The notes: generated by a model not told the origin, from the letters alone. Shown: positions 9,784 through 19,700, counted from the first letter of the stretch. The stretch is 64,000 bases of DNA from Aquimarina atlantica (GCF_000626715.1 NZ_AQRA01000010.1:1-64000); one strand, 5' to 3'. Numbers and translations: made by a program.

Positions 9784-9889
9784 ACCCTTCAATCTACTAC
9801 CAATACACCATAATTAACAGTACTATTGCACAAAGATTTCCAATTTTTAATGAACTTATTTTCACAATACCGTAAAAATTTTTAGACTC

Positions 9890-10144
9890 ATGAAATATAT
9901 TATTAGAATACTTTTTATAGCTATTATTATCCTTATATGTATTGGATATTACTTCAAAAACTCGGGAGATCATAGCACCGGTGATAAGTTAGTTGGGATT
10001 GGCATATTAGCTTCTTCTTTCATTTTAATGCCTATTTTTATTTATCACAGATGGAAAAATAAAAAAATTAAAGACTACATGCTAACCGAGGAAAACCTAA
10101 AGAAAATGCGGGATTATGAGGCAAATAGAGAAAATAATAACTGA
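9890..10144 (+). CDS. small two-helix membrane protein, function unknown
   Basis: 84 aa. Two hydrophobic helices (about 4-22 and 35-52) followed by a charged C-terminal tail ending in several Asn. It resembles small conserved membrane proteins of flavobacteria but I cannot assign a function. Lies between the ClC gene and the cold-shock gene, same strand. Confidence 0.65.
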   Translation: MKYIIRILFIAIIILICIGYYFKNSGDHSTGDKLVGIGILASSFILMPIFIYHRWKNKKIKDYMLTEENLKKMRDYEANRENNN

Positions 10145-10233
10145 TAAATTTTCAAAATATTCATACTTTGATAACAATTCATAAAAAATTTAAAACTACC
10201 TTTATTATTTATAATACTTATTATCTTATTACA

Positions 10234-10431
10234 ATGGAAGGAACAGTAAAATTTTTTAACGAATCAAAAGGTTACGGATTTATTACCAACGACGAAACAG
10301 GAAAAGACATTTTTGTTCATGCTTCAGGAATTGATGGCGAAGCATTAAATGAAGGTGACAAAGTAGAGTATAATGAAGAAGAAGGAAGAAAAGGACCTAC
10401 TGCAGCTAATGTGCGTATAATTCACGGATAG
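10234..10431 (+). CDS. cold-shock domain protein
   Basis: 65-aa single cold-shock domain (OB fold), a nucleic-acid chaperone of the CspA type. RNP1 KGYGFITND and RNP2 DIFVHASG are both present. Start set at ATG 10234, which gives the canonical MEGTVKFFNESKG; a longer in-frame start at 10168 would add 22 residues absent from the family. The upstream ~90 nt without a gene would be a long leader, as is usual for csp genes. Followed by a good terminator. Confidence 0.95.
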   Translation: MEGTVKFFNESKGYGFITNDETGKDIFVHASGIDGEALNEGDKVEYNEEEGRKGPTAANVRIIHG

Positions 10432-10456
10432 AAAGCAGACTCTGAACGTTTCAAAA

Positions 10457-10481
10457 GCACTACTATTGTAGTGTTTTTTTT
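10457..10481 (+). terminator. terminator after the cold-shock gene
   Basis: CACTAC, TATT loop region, GTAGTG, then eight T. Lies about 30 nt after the stop codon. Confidence 0.85.
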
Positions 10482-10516
10482 GTTTTCTTAATTGATAGTT
10501 GGTATAAAAATTTAAC

Positions 10517-10966
10517 TTAATTAAGGTTTCGTTTTTCAATAAAAAACCGAGTGATTAATTCTCCGCATTCTTCTTCTAAGACACCTCCTATAATTTCGGT
10601 TTTCGGGTGAAGTTTTGTTCCCATTACAGTACATCCCCTTCGTTCATCAGCTGCACCATACACTATCTTTTTAATCTGGCTCCAATACAAAGCTCCGGCA
10701 CACATCTGGCAGGGCTCTAGAGTTACATATAATGTACATTCTTTAAGATATTTACCCCCTAAAAAATTTGCTGCCGCTGTTATTGCCTGCATTTCGGCAT
10801 GAGCCGTAACATCATTTAATAATTCTGTAAGGTTATGAGCTCTGGCTATAATTCGATCTGCAATTACAATAACCGCTCCTATCGGAACTTCATTCTTCTC
10901 ATATGCCAATTCTGCTTCCTGAAGCGCTTTCTTCATAAAGTAAGAATCATCTAATGGGTCTAACAT
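10517..10966 (-). CDS. tadA: tRNA-specific adenosine deaminase
   Basis: Deaminates adenosine 34 of tRNA-Arg to inosine. 149 aa, normal length. Zinc and catalytic residues of the cytidine-deaminase fold are visible: HAEMQAI (His zinc ligand, Glu proton shuttle) and PCQMCAGAL (two Cys zinc ligands). The N-terminal FMKKALQEAELAYEKNEVPIGAV is characteristic of TadA rather than of guanine deaminase. Divergent from dxs. Confidence 0.93.
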   Translation of the reverse strand: MLDPLDDSYFMKKALQEAELAYEKNEVPIGAVIVIADRIIARAHNLTELLNDVTAHAEMQAITAAANFLGGKYLKECTLYVTLEPCQMCAGALYWSQIKKIVYGAADERRGCTVMGTKLHPKTEIIGGVLEEECGELITRFFIEKRNLN

Positions 10967-11052
10967 ATATTATCAAATTTTAGGTAAAGCTAAATAAAAA
11001 TATTTGTATTCTGAATGAAATAAAAAGTATATAAAGAACCATTACAAAATAG

Positions 11053-11060
11053 TACTTTTG
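11053..11060 (+). promoter_or_regulatory. -7 element abutting the dxs start
   Basis: TACTTTTG matches TAnnTTTG and ends only 4 nt before the dxs ATG (11065). If used, transcription would begin at or within a base or two of the start codon, giving a leaderless mRNA. Confidence 0.45.
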
Positions 11061-11064
11061 TGCT

Positions 11065-12831
11065 ATGCAACAATCATTTCTATCTAATATCCAATATCCA
11101 TCTGATCTAAGAAAACTATCTCCTGATCAGTTACCCAAACTAGCCAGAGAACTTAGAGATTTTGTGATTAATATTGTTGCTACCAAAGAGGGGCATCTCG
11201 GGGCGAGTTTAGGGGTGATCGAGCTCACTATTGCGCTTCACTATATTTTTGACACCCCTAATGATCTTCTTGTTTGGGATGTGGGACATCAGGCTTACCC
11301 TCACAAAATTCTTACCGGAAGAAAAGATATATTTCATACCAATCGTCAACTAGATGGTATAAGTGGATTTCCTAAACGCAACGAGAGTGATTATGATACT
11401 TTTGGCGTTGGGCATTCCTCTACTTCTATTTCGGCTGTATTAGGCATGGCAATTGCATCCAAGCTAAAAGGGAATATCACAAAACAACATATCGCAGTAA
11501 TTGGTGATGCTTCTATTGCTAGCGGAATGGCCTTTGAAGGGCTTAATCATGCCGGAGTAACTGATACCAACATGCTAGTTATCCTTAATGATAATGCAAT
11601 TGGTATTGATCCAAGTGTAGGTGCTTTGAAAGAATACCTTACTAAAGCCAAGATTGGGGTTAGGCCCAGAAAAAATAATATTATCGAAGCCTTAAACTTT
11701 AATTATTTTGGCCCTATTGACGGGCATGATTTACCTATGCTTCTCAAAACTTTGGAGAAACTAAAAACTACAAAAGGTCCAAAGCTTTTACATATTATTA
11801 CCACTAAAGGAAAAGGCTTAAAGCAAGCTGAAGAAAACCAGGTAAAATACCATGCTCCTGGTAAGTTTGATGCATCAACCGGGGATCTAATTTCAAAAGA
11901 CAATACAGGGCTACCACCTAAGTTTCAGGATGTTTTTGGATTTACTATTCTTGAGCTAGCCAGAAAAAATAAAAAGATTATAGGTATTACACCTGCTATG
12001 CCTACCGGAAGTTCTCTAAAATACATGATGAAAGAAATGCCAGATCGAGCTTTTGATGTAGGTATTGCCGAGCAACATGCCGTCACCCTTGCTGCCGGAA
12101 TGGCTACACAGGGATTAATTCCTTTTTGCACCATATATTCTACTTTTTTGCAGCGCGCTTATGATCAGGTGATACACGATGTAGCTTTACAAAATTTGCC
12201 TGTAATTTTTTGCGTTGACAGAGCTGGCATTGTAGGTGCAGATGGTGCAACACACCATGGGGTTTTTGATATTGCATATCTTACTTGCATTCCTAATATG
12301 ATTGTTGCTGCCCCAGCTAATGAAATCGAATTACGACATTTACTTTATACTGCTTCTTTGGGGCTAAACCATCCTATTGCGATACGCTACCCCAGGGGGA
12401 GAGGACATATTATCGATTGGGAGGTTCCTATGCAAAAACTACAAATCGGTAAAGCGACCCGCTTAAAAACAGGTGCTAAAATTGCAGTAATTTCTACAGG
12501 TATTATAGCGCATAATGTAACTAAAGCCATAGAAACTATAGAAGAAACCATTAGTCACTATCATTTTTGTTTTATAAAACCTTTAGACATTGATCTGTTA
12601 AAACAAATATTACAGAACTATAACACCATTATTACTGTCGAAGATGGAGTTATCAAAGGTGGTTTTGGAAGTTCGATACTCGATTTTGCCAATCAACATA
12701 GTTTTAAAAATACAATTATCACTCTGGGTATTCCTGATCAATTTATTCATCATGGTACTGTAGATCAGCTACATGACATTTGTGGGATTTCTCCCGAAAA
12801 AATTCTTAACACCATCAATACATTTCTCTAG
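11065..12831 (+). CDS. dxs: 1-deoxy-D-xylulose-5-phosphate synthase
   Basis: Thiamine-diphosphate enzyme joining pyruvate and glyceraldehyde 3-phosphate, first step of the MEP isoprenoid pathway. 588 aa. Seen: N-terminal YPSDLRKLSPDQLPKLARELR; GHLGASLGVIELTIALHY; DVGHQAYPHKILTGR; the ThDP-binding GDASIASGMAFEGLNHAG...NDN; the pyrimidine domain with DVGIAEQHAVTLAAGMA; and the C-terminal transketolase domain. Somewhat shorter than the ~620-aa proteobacterial form, as usual in Bacteroidota. ATG 11065 fits the family N-terminus. Confidence 0.95.
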   Translation: MQQSFLSNIQYPSDLRKLSPDQLPKLARELRDFVINIVATKEGHLGASLGVIELTIALHYIFDTPNDLLVWDVGHQAYPHKILTGRKDIFHTNRQLDGISGFPKRNESDYDTFGVGHSSTSISAVLGMAIASKLKGNITKQHIAVIGDASIASGMAFEGLNHAGVTDTNMLVILNDNAIGIDPSVGALKEYLTKAKIGVRPRKNNIIEALNFNYFGPIDGHDLPMLLKTLEKLKTTKGPKLLHIITTKGKGLKQAEENQVKYHAPGKFDASTGDLISKDNTGLPPKFQDVFGFTILELARKNKKIIGITPAMPTGSSLKYMMKEMPDRAFDVGIAEQHAVTLAAGMATQGLIPFCTIYSTFLQRAYDQVIHDVALQNLPVIFCVDRAGIVGADGATHHGVFDIAYLTCIPNMIVAAPANEIELRHLLYTASLGLNHPIAIRYPRGRGHIIDWEVPMQKLQIGKATRLKTGAKIAVISTGIIAHNVTKAIETIEETISHYHFCFIKPLDIDLLKQILQNYNTIITVEDGVIKGGFGSSILDFANQHSFKNTIITLGIPDQFIHHGTVDQLHDICGISPEKILNTINTFL

Positions 12832-12928
12832 TTATCTATTTATAAAAAAATGATGATCGACATGGTAACAATCATTCTTACTATGACACTTATCTAAGAA
12901 CAATAAATAATTATCATTTTTTACAACT

Positions 12929-13348
12929 ATGAAAAAACTAAGCTTATTCACTTTACTAATTACATTAATTTTTATTTCTTGCTCTAAAGATGATGATGCT
13001 TCAAATCAAGAAATACCAGCAAATAAAAACTTAATCGGCACCTGGGAACTTACTTATAGAAAGGAAAATAACAACACCACTCCCAATACTCTAGATAATT
13101 GCGAAAAAACATCTACAATAGAATTCAAATCTGACAATACTTATTCAGAAAAAACTTTTGTTGAAATATCAAGTAACTGTGTAAGTGATGGTGAGTTTTC
13201 GGGTTCCTGGTTAGAATCTAATAATCAATTAACTCTTAATTTTATTGAAAATGGTGAGAATACAACAAATATTTCAAAATTTAGCATCGCAGATGATGAA
13301 CTTACTTTAGTTTTTGATGAAATAACAGAAAAATATAAAAAGAAATAA
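12929..13348 (+). CDS. lipocalin-like lipoprotein
   Basis: 139 aa, secreted lipoprotein: KK, hydrophobic core, then lipobox IFISC at residue 18 followed by SKDDD. The rest (LIGTWELTYR..., TIEFKSDNTYSE, GSWLESNNQLTLNF, DDELTLVFDE) has the alternating pattern of lipocalin-like/META-type small beta-barrels frequent in Flavobacteriaceae. Ligand unknown. Monocistronic, with a terminator shared with the converging dgt gene. Confidence 0.75.
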   Translation: MKKLSLFTLLITLIFISCSKDDDASNQEIPANKNLIGTWELTYRKENNNTTPNTLDNCEKTSTIEFKSDNTYSEKTFVEISSNCVSDGEFSGSWLESNNQLTLNFIENGENTTNISKFSIADDELTLVFDEITEKYKKK

Positions 13349-13368
13349 GGGTCGTGTTTAACATCCAC

Positions 13369-13402
13369 AAAAAACCTATCTATGATATAATAGATAGGTT
13401 TT
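13369..13402. terminator. bidirectional terminator between converging genes
   Basis: AAAACCTATCTA / ATAGATAGGTTTT stem with A-run left and T-run right, between the lipocalin-like gene and dgt. Confidence 0.85.
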
Positions 13403-13403
13403 T

Positions 13404-14747
13404 TTATATCTGTAATCCTTTTATTTTCTGAAATTTCAATAAAGCGTTACCGTCGGTTAGGCTTGCCACATAATTGCTTATTCCAATAAGTCGAGTATAG
13501 AGATCTTCATTTGTATAATCAAAATGCATCCCTTCGGCTCTCAAGATTAACTTATCATAATTAGAACTCTCTCCTTTATTAAAGTTATCAGTAGCTACAC
13601 AATAACGATCTAAAAGCGTAGCAAGAATTTCGTACCCTGCAATCTCCTTTTCTGTTACTTCCTGGCTTTGATAGATCTTGGCAACACTTATTTTTATAAT
13701 GTCATCGATTTGAGCTTCATATTTACTTTTGTCTATTAATGCCATATCAAAAGTTCCTGATAATATAGCCTCTTCATGCTCGATAAAAACACTTGCTGCT
13801 TCTCCTATCAAAGTATTAATAGCTAGTGCTCTAAGATAACTTAATCGATCTGCTGTAGTAGTGAGTTTATTATATTTTGAAGTATTGATAGTATCCTTCA
13901 CTAATTTAATCAAGTATTCTAAAGCATATTCTTCTTCTATCAACCCCAGATTAATACCATCTTCAAAATCGATAATAGTATAACAAATATCATCTGCTGC
14001 TTCTACCAAAAAAGTTAGTGGATGACGACTATAAGTAACTTCATCATCAATTTGGTATTGCAACAATCCTACTTCTTCTGCTACCTCTTTAAAAAAAGAA
14101 GTCTCATTCTGAAAATATCCAAATTTTTTATGAGCGATATGAGATGTTGGTTTTTTGGGCAAAGATTCTTTGGGATACTTCATAAACGCCCCTAATGTCG
14201 CATAGGATAATCTTAAACCTCCTTCTATTCCTTCACGAGATTCTGTAAGAATTTTAAACCCATTGGCATTCCCTTCAAAATCTATCAGATCCTGATATTG
14301 CTTAGGAGTAAGCTGACCTTTATATCGGTTACCACTTCCTGTTTTGAAATATTCTCCTATCGCTTTTTCTCCAGAGTGCCCAAAAGGCGGGTTACCTATA
14401 TCATGTGCTAATGCAGCAGCTGCAACAATAGCTCCAAAATCATTAAACTGATACCCATGAACAGCAGCAAGATGCGGATGTTTCTCTAAGATTTTCTTAC
14501 CTACTACTCTACCCAAAGAACGTCCTACGACAGATACTTCGAGACTATGGGTTAATCGTGTATGTACAAAGCTGGTTTTGGATAGCGGGATAACCTGAGT
14601 TTTATCCTGCAGACTTCTAAAGGCCGAAGAGAAAATAATACGATCATAATCTACTTCAAAACCTAACCGGGTTTCGTCTTGCTCTTTACGTAATCTTTTA
14701 TTTCTATCTCCTTGTCGTTTTAAAGACAGGAGCTGTTCCCAATTCAT
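13404..14747 (-). CDS. dgt: deoxyguanosinetriphosphate triphosphohydrolase (dGTPase)
   Basis: HD-superfamily enzyme splitting dGTP to deoxyguanosine and triphosphate. About 447 aa from MNWEQLLSLKRQGDR; two adjacent ATGs (14750, 14747) compete and a longer frame reaches 14789. HD-domain metal residues are visible: THSLEVSVVGRSLG (H), ALAHDIGNPPFGHSGE (HD), and later EAADDICYTIIDFEDG (D). The R-R-rich N-terminal QDETRLGFEVDYDRIIFSSAFRSLQ is typical of Dgt. Lies directly downstream of nrdA on the same strand, both acting on dNTP pools, but a terminator separates them. Confidence 0.93.
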   Translation of the reverse strand: MNWEQLLSLKRQGDRNKRLRKEQDETRLGFEVDYDRIIFSSAFRSLQDKTQVIPLSKTSFVHTRLTHSLEVSVVGRSLGRVVGKKILEKHPHLAAVHGYQFNDFGAIVAAAALAHDIGNPPFGHSGEKAIGEYFKTGSGNRYKGQLTPKQYQDLIDFEGNANGFKILTESREGIEGGLRLSYATLGAFMKYPKESLPKKPTSHIAHKKFGYFQNETSFFKEVAEEVGLLQYQIDDEVTYSRHPLTFLVEAADDICYTIIDFEDGINLGLIEEEYALEYLIKLVKDTINTSKYNKLTTTADRLSYLRALAINTLIGEAASVFIEHEEAILSGTFDMALIDKSKYEAQIDDIIKISVAKIYQSQEVTEKEIAGYEILATLLDRYCVATDNFNKGESSNYDKLILRAEGMHFDYTNEDLYTRLIGISNYVASLTDGNALLKFQKIKGLQI

Positions 14748-14776
14748 CATATTTCTAAGAAAATTCGAATATACAA

Positions 14777-14809
14777 AAAAGGGAAGCATCCTAAGAAAAC
14801 TTCCCTTTT
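14777..14809 (-). terminator. terminator of nrdA (minus strand)
   Basis: AAAAGGGAAG / CTTCCCTTTT stem; on the minus strand the 3' arm runs into a T-run. Lies 20 nt past the nrdA stop. Confidence 0.8.
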
Positions 14810-14828
14810 GCCCTATATAAATCTAGGT

Positions 14829-17291
14829 CTATGACCCACACATTAAACAATCGTCTCCTTCGCCTTCTTTAGATTGTGCAATGATTGCACGAAGTTCTTC
14901 TGGAGTAAGAGCTGTTCCTTCTGGTGTAACAGCTTCTTGTTTTGGTTCTGCCTTGGTTGCTTGCGCTTCCATTACTTGTGCAGCAGCTACAGCTACTTGC
15001 TCTGGTTTAGGCGCTTCTTTAGTTTCTTTTTTAAGTGTAAACTTAATTGCATCTACAGCAGATTTTGTTCTTAGGTAATACATACCTGTTTTCAATCCAC
15101 TCTTCCATGCATAAAAATGCATCGAAGTTAACTTAGCCATAGTTGCACCTTCTAAGAATAAGTTCAGAGATTGAGACTGATCGATAAAATATCCTCTATG
15201 ACGAGACATATCGATAATATCCTTCATACTCATTTCCCATACCGTTTTGTATAGTTCTTTCAGGTCCTGTGGTATGATATCTATATTCTGTACCGATCCG
15301 TTTGCACGCATGATAGCATCCTTAAGCTCATCATTCCATAATCCTAATTTTACCAGATCTTCTAATAAGTGTTTATTTACAACAATAAACTCTCCTGATA
15401 ATACACGTCTGGTATAGATATTACTTGTATAAGGCTCGAATGCTTCATTATTTCCTAAAATCTGAGACGTAGATGCTGTAGGCATTGGTGCAACCAATAA
15501 TGAGTTACGCACCCCGTTTTTAAGTACTTGCTTACGAAGTTTTGCCCAATCCCAACGGCCGCTTAATTCTTCATCTTTTATTCCCCATAGATTGTATTGA
15601 AAATCCCCTTTAGATATTGGAGAACCTTCATAACTTTGATATGGTCCATCTGCTTTTGCTTCTTCCATCGACGCGGTTACTGCAGCAAAATACAATGTTT
15701 CAAAAATCTCCTGATTTAATTTTTTAGCTTCATCACTGGTAAAAGGTAAACGCAATTGGATAAATGCATCTGCTAATCCCTGCACTCCTAAACCAATAGG
15801 GCGATGACGTATATTAGAATTTTCTGCTTCTTTTACTGGATAATAATTACGATCAATTACTCTGTTCAGGTTCTTAGTCACCCGTTTTGTAATTCTAAAG
15901 AGTTCTTTATGATCGAACTGTCCATTTTTTATAAACATTGGCAATGCAATAGACGCAAGATTACATACCGCTACTTCATCTGGGCTAGTATATTCTAATA
16001 TCTCTGTACATAAATTAGAGGATCGTATGGTTCCCAAATTTTGTTGATTAGATTTGCGATTTGCAGCATCTTTATACAACATATAAGGTGTACCTGTTTC
16101 AATTTGAGATTCTAAGATTTTTTCCCAAAGCTCACGTGCCTTAATTGTTCTGCGTCCTTTTCCTTCTGCTTCATAACGAGTATATGTTTCTTCAAACTCA
16201 TCACTATGTATATCAAATAAACCTGGGCATTCGTTAGGACACATTAATGTCCATTCTGCATCATCCTGTACTCGCTTCATAAACAAATCTGGCACCCACA
16301 TAGCATAGAACAAATCTCGTGCACGCATTTCTTCTTTACCGTGGTTCTTTTTAAGATCCAGGAAATCAAAAATATCGGCATGCCAGGGTTCTACATATAT
16401 TGCAAACGATCCTTTTCGTTTTCCTCCTCCCTGGTCAACATAACGAGCAGTATCATTATATACTCTAAGCATAGGCACAATACCATTAGAAGTACCATTG
16501 GTCCCTGCAATATAAGATCCTGTAGCACGCACATTATGAATAGATAATCCTATTCCTCCAGCCGACTGTGAAATCTTAGCAGTTTGTTTTAATGTATCAT
16601 AGATCCCATCAATACTATCATCTTTCATTGTTAACAAAAAACAAGATGACATCTGTGGTTTTGGAGTACCCGAATTAAACAATGTTGGTGTAGCGTGTGT
16701 AAAATACTTTTTAGACATTAGCTCATACGTCTCTATAGCGGCATCCAAATCATTAAGATGGATTCCTATAGATACTCTCATAAGCATATGTTGTGGGCGC
16801 TCTGCGATTTTACCATTAATTTTTAACAGGTAAGAGCGCTCTAATGTTTTAAAACCAAAATAATCATATCCAAAATCACGATTATAAATAATTGTAGAAT
16901 CTAATTTTTCTTTGTTAGCGACAATTACCTCATAAACATCATCTGCGATTAGTGGTGCTTTTTTGCCTGTTCTTGGATTTACATACTCATATAGGTCTGT
17001 AACTACTTCAGAAAAAGTTTTCTTTGTATTTTTATGTAGATTAGAAACAGAGATACGAGCGGCAAGCTTCGCATAATCAGGGTGTGTTATAGTCATTGTT
17101 GCTGCTATTTCTGCAGCCAAATTATCCAACTCACTAGTTGTTACTCCATCATACAACCCTTCTATCACTCTCATAGCTACCTTTACAGGATCAACTAGTG
17201 GATTAAGTCCATAACATAACTTTCTTACCCTTGCGGTAATCTTGTCAAACATAATTGGTTCTTTACGCCCATCTCTTTTTACTACATACAT
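14829..17291 (-). CDS. nrdA: class Ia ribonucleoside-diphosphate reductase, large subunit
   Basis: Reduces NDPs to dNDPs aerobically with NrdB. 820 aa. N-terminal ATP-cone (MYVVKRDGRKEPIMFDKI, about 1-90) for allosteric activity control. Core motifs: SSCFLL (first redox Cys), NLNRVIDRNYYP, SNLCTEI (catalytic thiyl Cys region), and PTASTSQILGNNEAFEP. The C-terminal tail after about residue 750 is a low-complexity Ala/Glu/Pro linker ending CLMCGS, the swinging Cys pair reduced by thioredoxin. The ATG at 17291 matches the ATP-cone start. nrdB follows upstream on the chromosome, separated by 350 nt. Confidence 0.97.
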   Translation of the reverse strand: MYVVKRDGRKEPIMFDKITARVRKLCYGLNPLVDPVKVAMRVIEGLYDGVTTSELDNLAAEIAATMTITHPDYAKLAARISVSNLHKNTKKTFSEVVTDLYEYVNPRTGKKAPLIADDVYEVIVANKEKLDSTIIYNRDFGYDYFGFKTLERSYLLKINGKIAERPQHMLMRVSIGIHLNDLDAAIETYELMSKKYFTHATPTLFNSGTPKPQMSSCFLLTMKDDSIDGIYDTLKQTAKISQSAGGIGLSIHNVRATGSYIAGTNGTSNGIVPMLRVYNDTARYVDQGGGKRKGSFAIYVEPWHADIFDFLDLKKNHGKEEMRARDLFYAMWVPDLFMKRVQDDAEWTLMCPNECPGLFDIHSDEFEETYTRYEAEGKGRRTIKARELWEKILESQIETGTPYMLYKDAANRKSNQQNLGTIRSSNLCTEILEYTSPDEVAVCNLASIALPMFIKNGQFDHKELFRITKRVTKNLNRVIDRNYYPVKEAENSNIRHRPIGLGVQGLADAFIQLRLPFTSDEAKKLNQEIFETLYFAAVTASMEEAKADGPYQSYEGSPISKGDFQYNLWGIKDEELSGRWDWAKLRKQVLKNGVRNSLLVAPMPTASTSQILGNNEAFEPYTSNIYTRRVLSGEFIVVNKHLLEDLVKLGLWNDELKDAIMRANGSVQNIDIIPQDLKELYKTVWEMSMKDIIDMSRHRGYFIDQSQSLNLFLEGATMAKLTSMHFYAWKSGLKTGMYYLRTKSAVDAIKFTLKKETKEAPKPEQVAVAAAQVMEAQATKAEPKQEAVTPEGTALTPEELRAIIAQSKEGEGDDCLMCGS

Positions 17292-17641
17292 ACTTTTTTT
17301 TGGTTTTTAAATTTTCTTCTTAATGAAGAAGTTGATGATAATTCGTGTTACTAATTTTATATTTTGAAAGTCAAAAAATTAGATTCTATCTCCTTGAAAT
17401 TGGATACTAAAGAGAAATCTCTACATCCAAAAATCAGAGTAATTCTATAGATAAAAAAATAATATGACTTTCGTCCCTTTTGTTTTTTGTGTGGCTTTTT
17501 ATAAAGCTTTATCAAACTGAGCTAATCTGAATTAAACAAAGAAATGTTTTTGACTAGCTCAGAATGAATATATCTTTATTGTTAGCATTTTGGATCCAAC
17601 TCTTATTGGAATAATAATCTTAAGAAATTAATTCTTTTAGA
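17292..17641. other. 350-nt gap between nrdB and nrdA
   Basis: AT-rich, no credible ORF. A 7-bp inverted repeat TGAGCTA/TAGCTCA (17518-17524 and 17555-17561) is seen but has a long loop. It presumably holds the nrdA leader or promoter. I see no clear NrdR box. Confidence 0.4.
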
Positions 17642-18619
17642 TTAAAAATCTGCATCAAAGCTGATCTTATTGTCTTCGGTATCTTTATTAAGCACTCCGG
17701 CTTTTTGATATTCTGAAACTCTTTTCTCAAAGAAATTAGTTTTTCCTTGTAAAGAAATCATATCCATAAAATCAAATGGATTTGCTGTTTCGTATTCTTT
17801 TTCACATCCTAATTCTACCAATAATCTATCGGTAACAAATTCTAGATATTGAGTCATTAACTTAGAGTTCATACCTATCAAACTTACAGGAAGAGATTCT
17901 GTTATAAACTCTCTTTCAATATCTAATGCATCTACCAGAATTTTTCTAATTCTATCCTTCGGTACTTTATTTATCAAATGTTTATTATGAAGATGAACTG
18001 CAAAATCACAGTGCACTCCTTCATCTCTAGAAATTAATTCATTAGAAAATGTAAGTCCAGGCATTAATCCACGTTTTTTTAACCAAAATATAGAACAGAA
18101 CGCACCTGAAAAGAATATTCCTTCTACTGCAGCAAAAGCTATTAAACGTTCTGCAAAAGAATCAGATTCTATCCATCGTAATGCCCAGTCTGCCTTTTTC
18201 TTAATTGCAGGAAAATTCTCTAATGCATTAAACAATATATCTTTCTCTTTCTCATCCTTTACATACGTATCAATTAGTAAAGAATAGGTTTCAGAGTGAA
18301 TATTTTCCATCATAATCTGGAAACCATAGAAAAATTTTGCTTCACTATATTGTACTTCGTTTATAAAATTTTCTGCAAGATTTTCATTTACAATACCATC
18401 TGATGCAGCAAAAAATGCTAAAATATGTTTGATAAAATATCGCTCATCATCATTAAGTTTAGTAGACCAATCTGTAATATCCTGATGCAAATCGATTTCT
18501 TCTGCTGTCCAAAAACTAGCTTCAGATTTTTTATACCACTCCCAAATATCATGGTGTTGAATAGGAAAAATTACGAATCGATCTTTATTTTCTTGCAAAA
18601 TTGGTTCTACGGCACTCAT
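17642..18619 (-). CDS. nrdB: class Ia ribonucleoside-diphosphate reductase, small subunit
   Basis: Di-iron tyrosyl-radical subunit partnering NrdA. Start placed at MSAVEPILQENKDRF (ATG 18619; an adjacent ATG at 18622 is equally possible), 325 aa; the frame extends to 18706 but those residues are not family-like. Ferritin-like metal ligands are seen in EEIDLHQD, DGIVNENLAENF, MMENIHSETY and DEGVHCDF. In ENIHSETY the last Tyr is in the radical position (E-x2-H-x3-Y), so this is a radical-bearing, not a Tyr-less, form. The C-terminal peptide ends ISFDADF, the NrdA-docking tail. Confidence 0.95.
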   Translation of the reverse strand: MSAVEPILQENKDRFVIFPIQHHDIWEWYKKSEASFWTAEEIDLHQDITDWSTKLNDDERYFIKHILAFFAASDGIVNENLAENFINEVQYSEAKFFYGFQIMMENIHSETYSLLIDTYVKDEKEKDILFNALENFPAIKKKADWALRWIESDSFAERLIAFAAVEGIFFSGAFCSIFWLKKRGLMPGLTFSNELISRDEGVHCDFAVHLHNKHLINKVPKDRIRKILVDALDIEREFITESLPVSLIGMNSKLMTQYLEFVTDRLLVELGCEKEYETANPFDFMDMISLQGKTNFFEKRVSEYQKAGVLNKDTEDNKISFDADF

Positions 18620-19016
18620 CATTATTTTTTTAGCTGTTTTTTTTGAGAATTTCTTATTTCCTAAGGGTCTTACAAAGATCAAAAAATAGGTTAAAAGTTC
18701 TACCAAAAGTTAACAAACGTTTTCAACAAAGTTTTCAACACGAAGTGATTTTGTAACAAAAATGATCTTTCACAAAAACACACATAACACATTGTTAATC
18801 AAAATATTAAGTATTTATTGAAAAATACAGATAATGTGAACATCATCTTCAAAAATCTCTTATTTTTCACTTGTTAACCGAGGTTTTTCAACAGAAAAAC
18901 GAAGAAGGGAAAATACATCAATTTACGGTAAACCCGTAACCAAAAAAAACTCTTTTTTTAACACAAAAAAGAGCAAAAAAGGAGTGTTATTTATATCTAA
19001 AAATATAAAGGAAGGG
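18620..19016. other. nrdB upstream region
   Basis: About 400 nt without a gene. TTTTCAACA occurs at about 18720 and 18735 and TTTTTCAACA at about 18885, with GTTAAC-type neighbours. These resemble weak DnaA boxes but do not match the strong consensus. Probably nrdB promoter and leader. No other structure recognised. Confidence 0.35.
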
Positions 19017-19586
19017 TTATTTTTTCAATTTTTCTGCAACATTTTCAAGTTCGATATACCAATCTTCTCCAAATTTTCTAATTAAGGCTTCTTTAACAAA
19101 TTTATAGATCGGAACTTGAAATTCTTTACCTAATGTACAGGCATCATCACAAATTTCCCATTTATGATAATTTACAGCAGAGAACTCTGTATACTCTTGC
19201 ACTCTAATCGGGTATAAATGGCAAGATACTGGTTTTTTCCAATCAACTTCGCCTTGATTATATGCTTCTTCGATAGCACACATAGCTGTCCCTTTTTCAT
19301 CAAAAATCACATATGCACAATCTGCTCCATCTATTAGAGGTGTTTCTAATTCTCCATTAGCTGTTTTAATATGGGTTCCGTAATGCTCTATAGCCTCGAC
19401 ACCTTCTTTTCTCAAATAAGGTTTAACGATAGGGTATATCTCTTTAAGTTTATGAGTTTCTGACTCTTCTAAAGGTGCTCCTGCCTCACCATCGATGCAG
19501 CAGACTCCTTTGCACGCAGAGAGATTACACACAAAGTCTTTTTCTATGATATCTTCAGAAACTATGGTTTTTCCTAATTGAAACAT
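19017..19586 (-). CDS. DUF3109 family Cys-rich protein
   Basis: 189 aa starting MFQLGKTIVSEDIIEKDFVC, the exact family opening; an in-frame ATG at 19610 adds eight unlikely residues. Cysteines are spaced as in the YkgJ-like CxxxCxxxCC group: C-N-L-S-A-C-K-G-V-CC, later DCAYVIF, AMCAIEEAY, VSCHLYPIR, ICDDACTLG. They are likely zinc or Fe-S ligands. Function is not established for the family. Stands alone, divergent from marC. Confidence 0.88.
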   Translation of the reverse strand: MFQLGKTIVSEDIIEKDFVCNLSACKGVCCIDGEAGAPLEESETHKLKEIYPIVKPYLRKEGVEAIEHYGTHIKTANGELETPLIDGADCAYVIFDEKGTAMCAIEEAYNQGEVDWKKPVSCHLYPIRVQEYTEFSAVNYHKWEICDDACTLGKEFQVPIYKFVKEALIRKFGEDWYIELENVAEKLKK

Positions 19587-19700
19587 GGCGCTAAGATAAT
19601 TCTTATACAAGAGATTTTTTACAATTTATTCACCTTTTTATAATACCTTTATTCAATAAAGTCTATTTATATTTGCTCAAATTTTTGAAACTATTTTACT

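Noticed and set aside
18718..18900. TTTTCAACA repeats before nrdB as a replication origin or DnaA cluster
   Set aside because: They deviate from the TTATCCACA consensus, are few, and no dnaA, dnaN or GC-skew evidence is available here.
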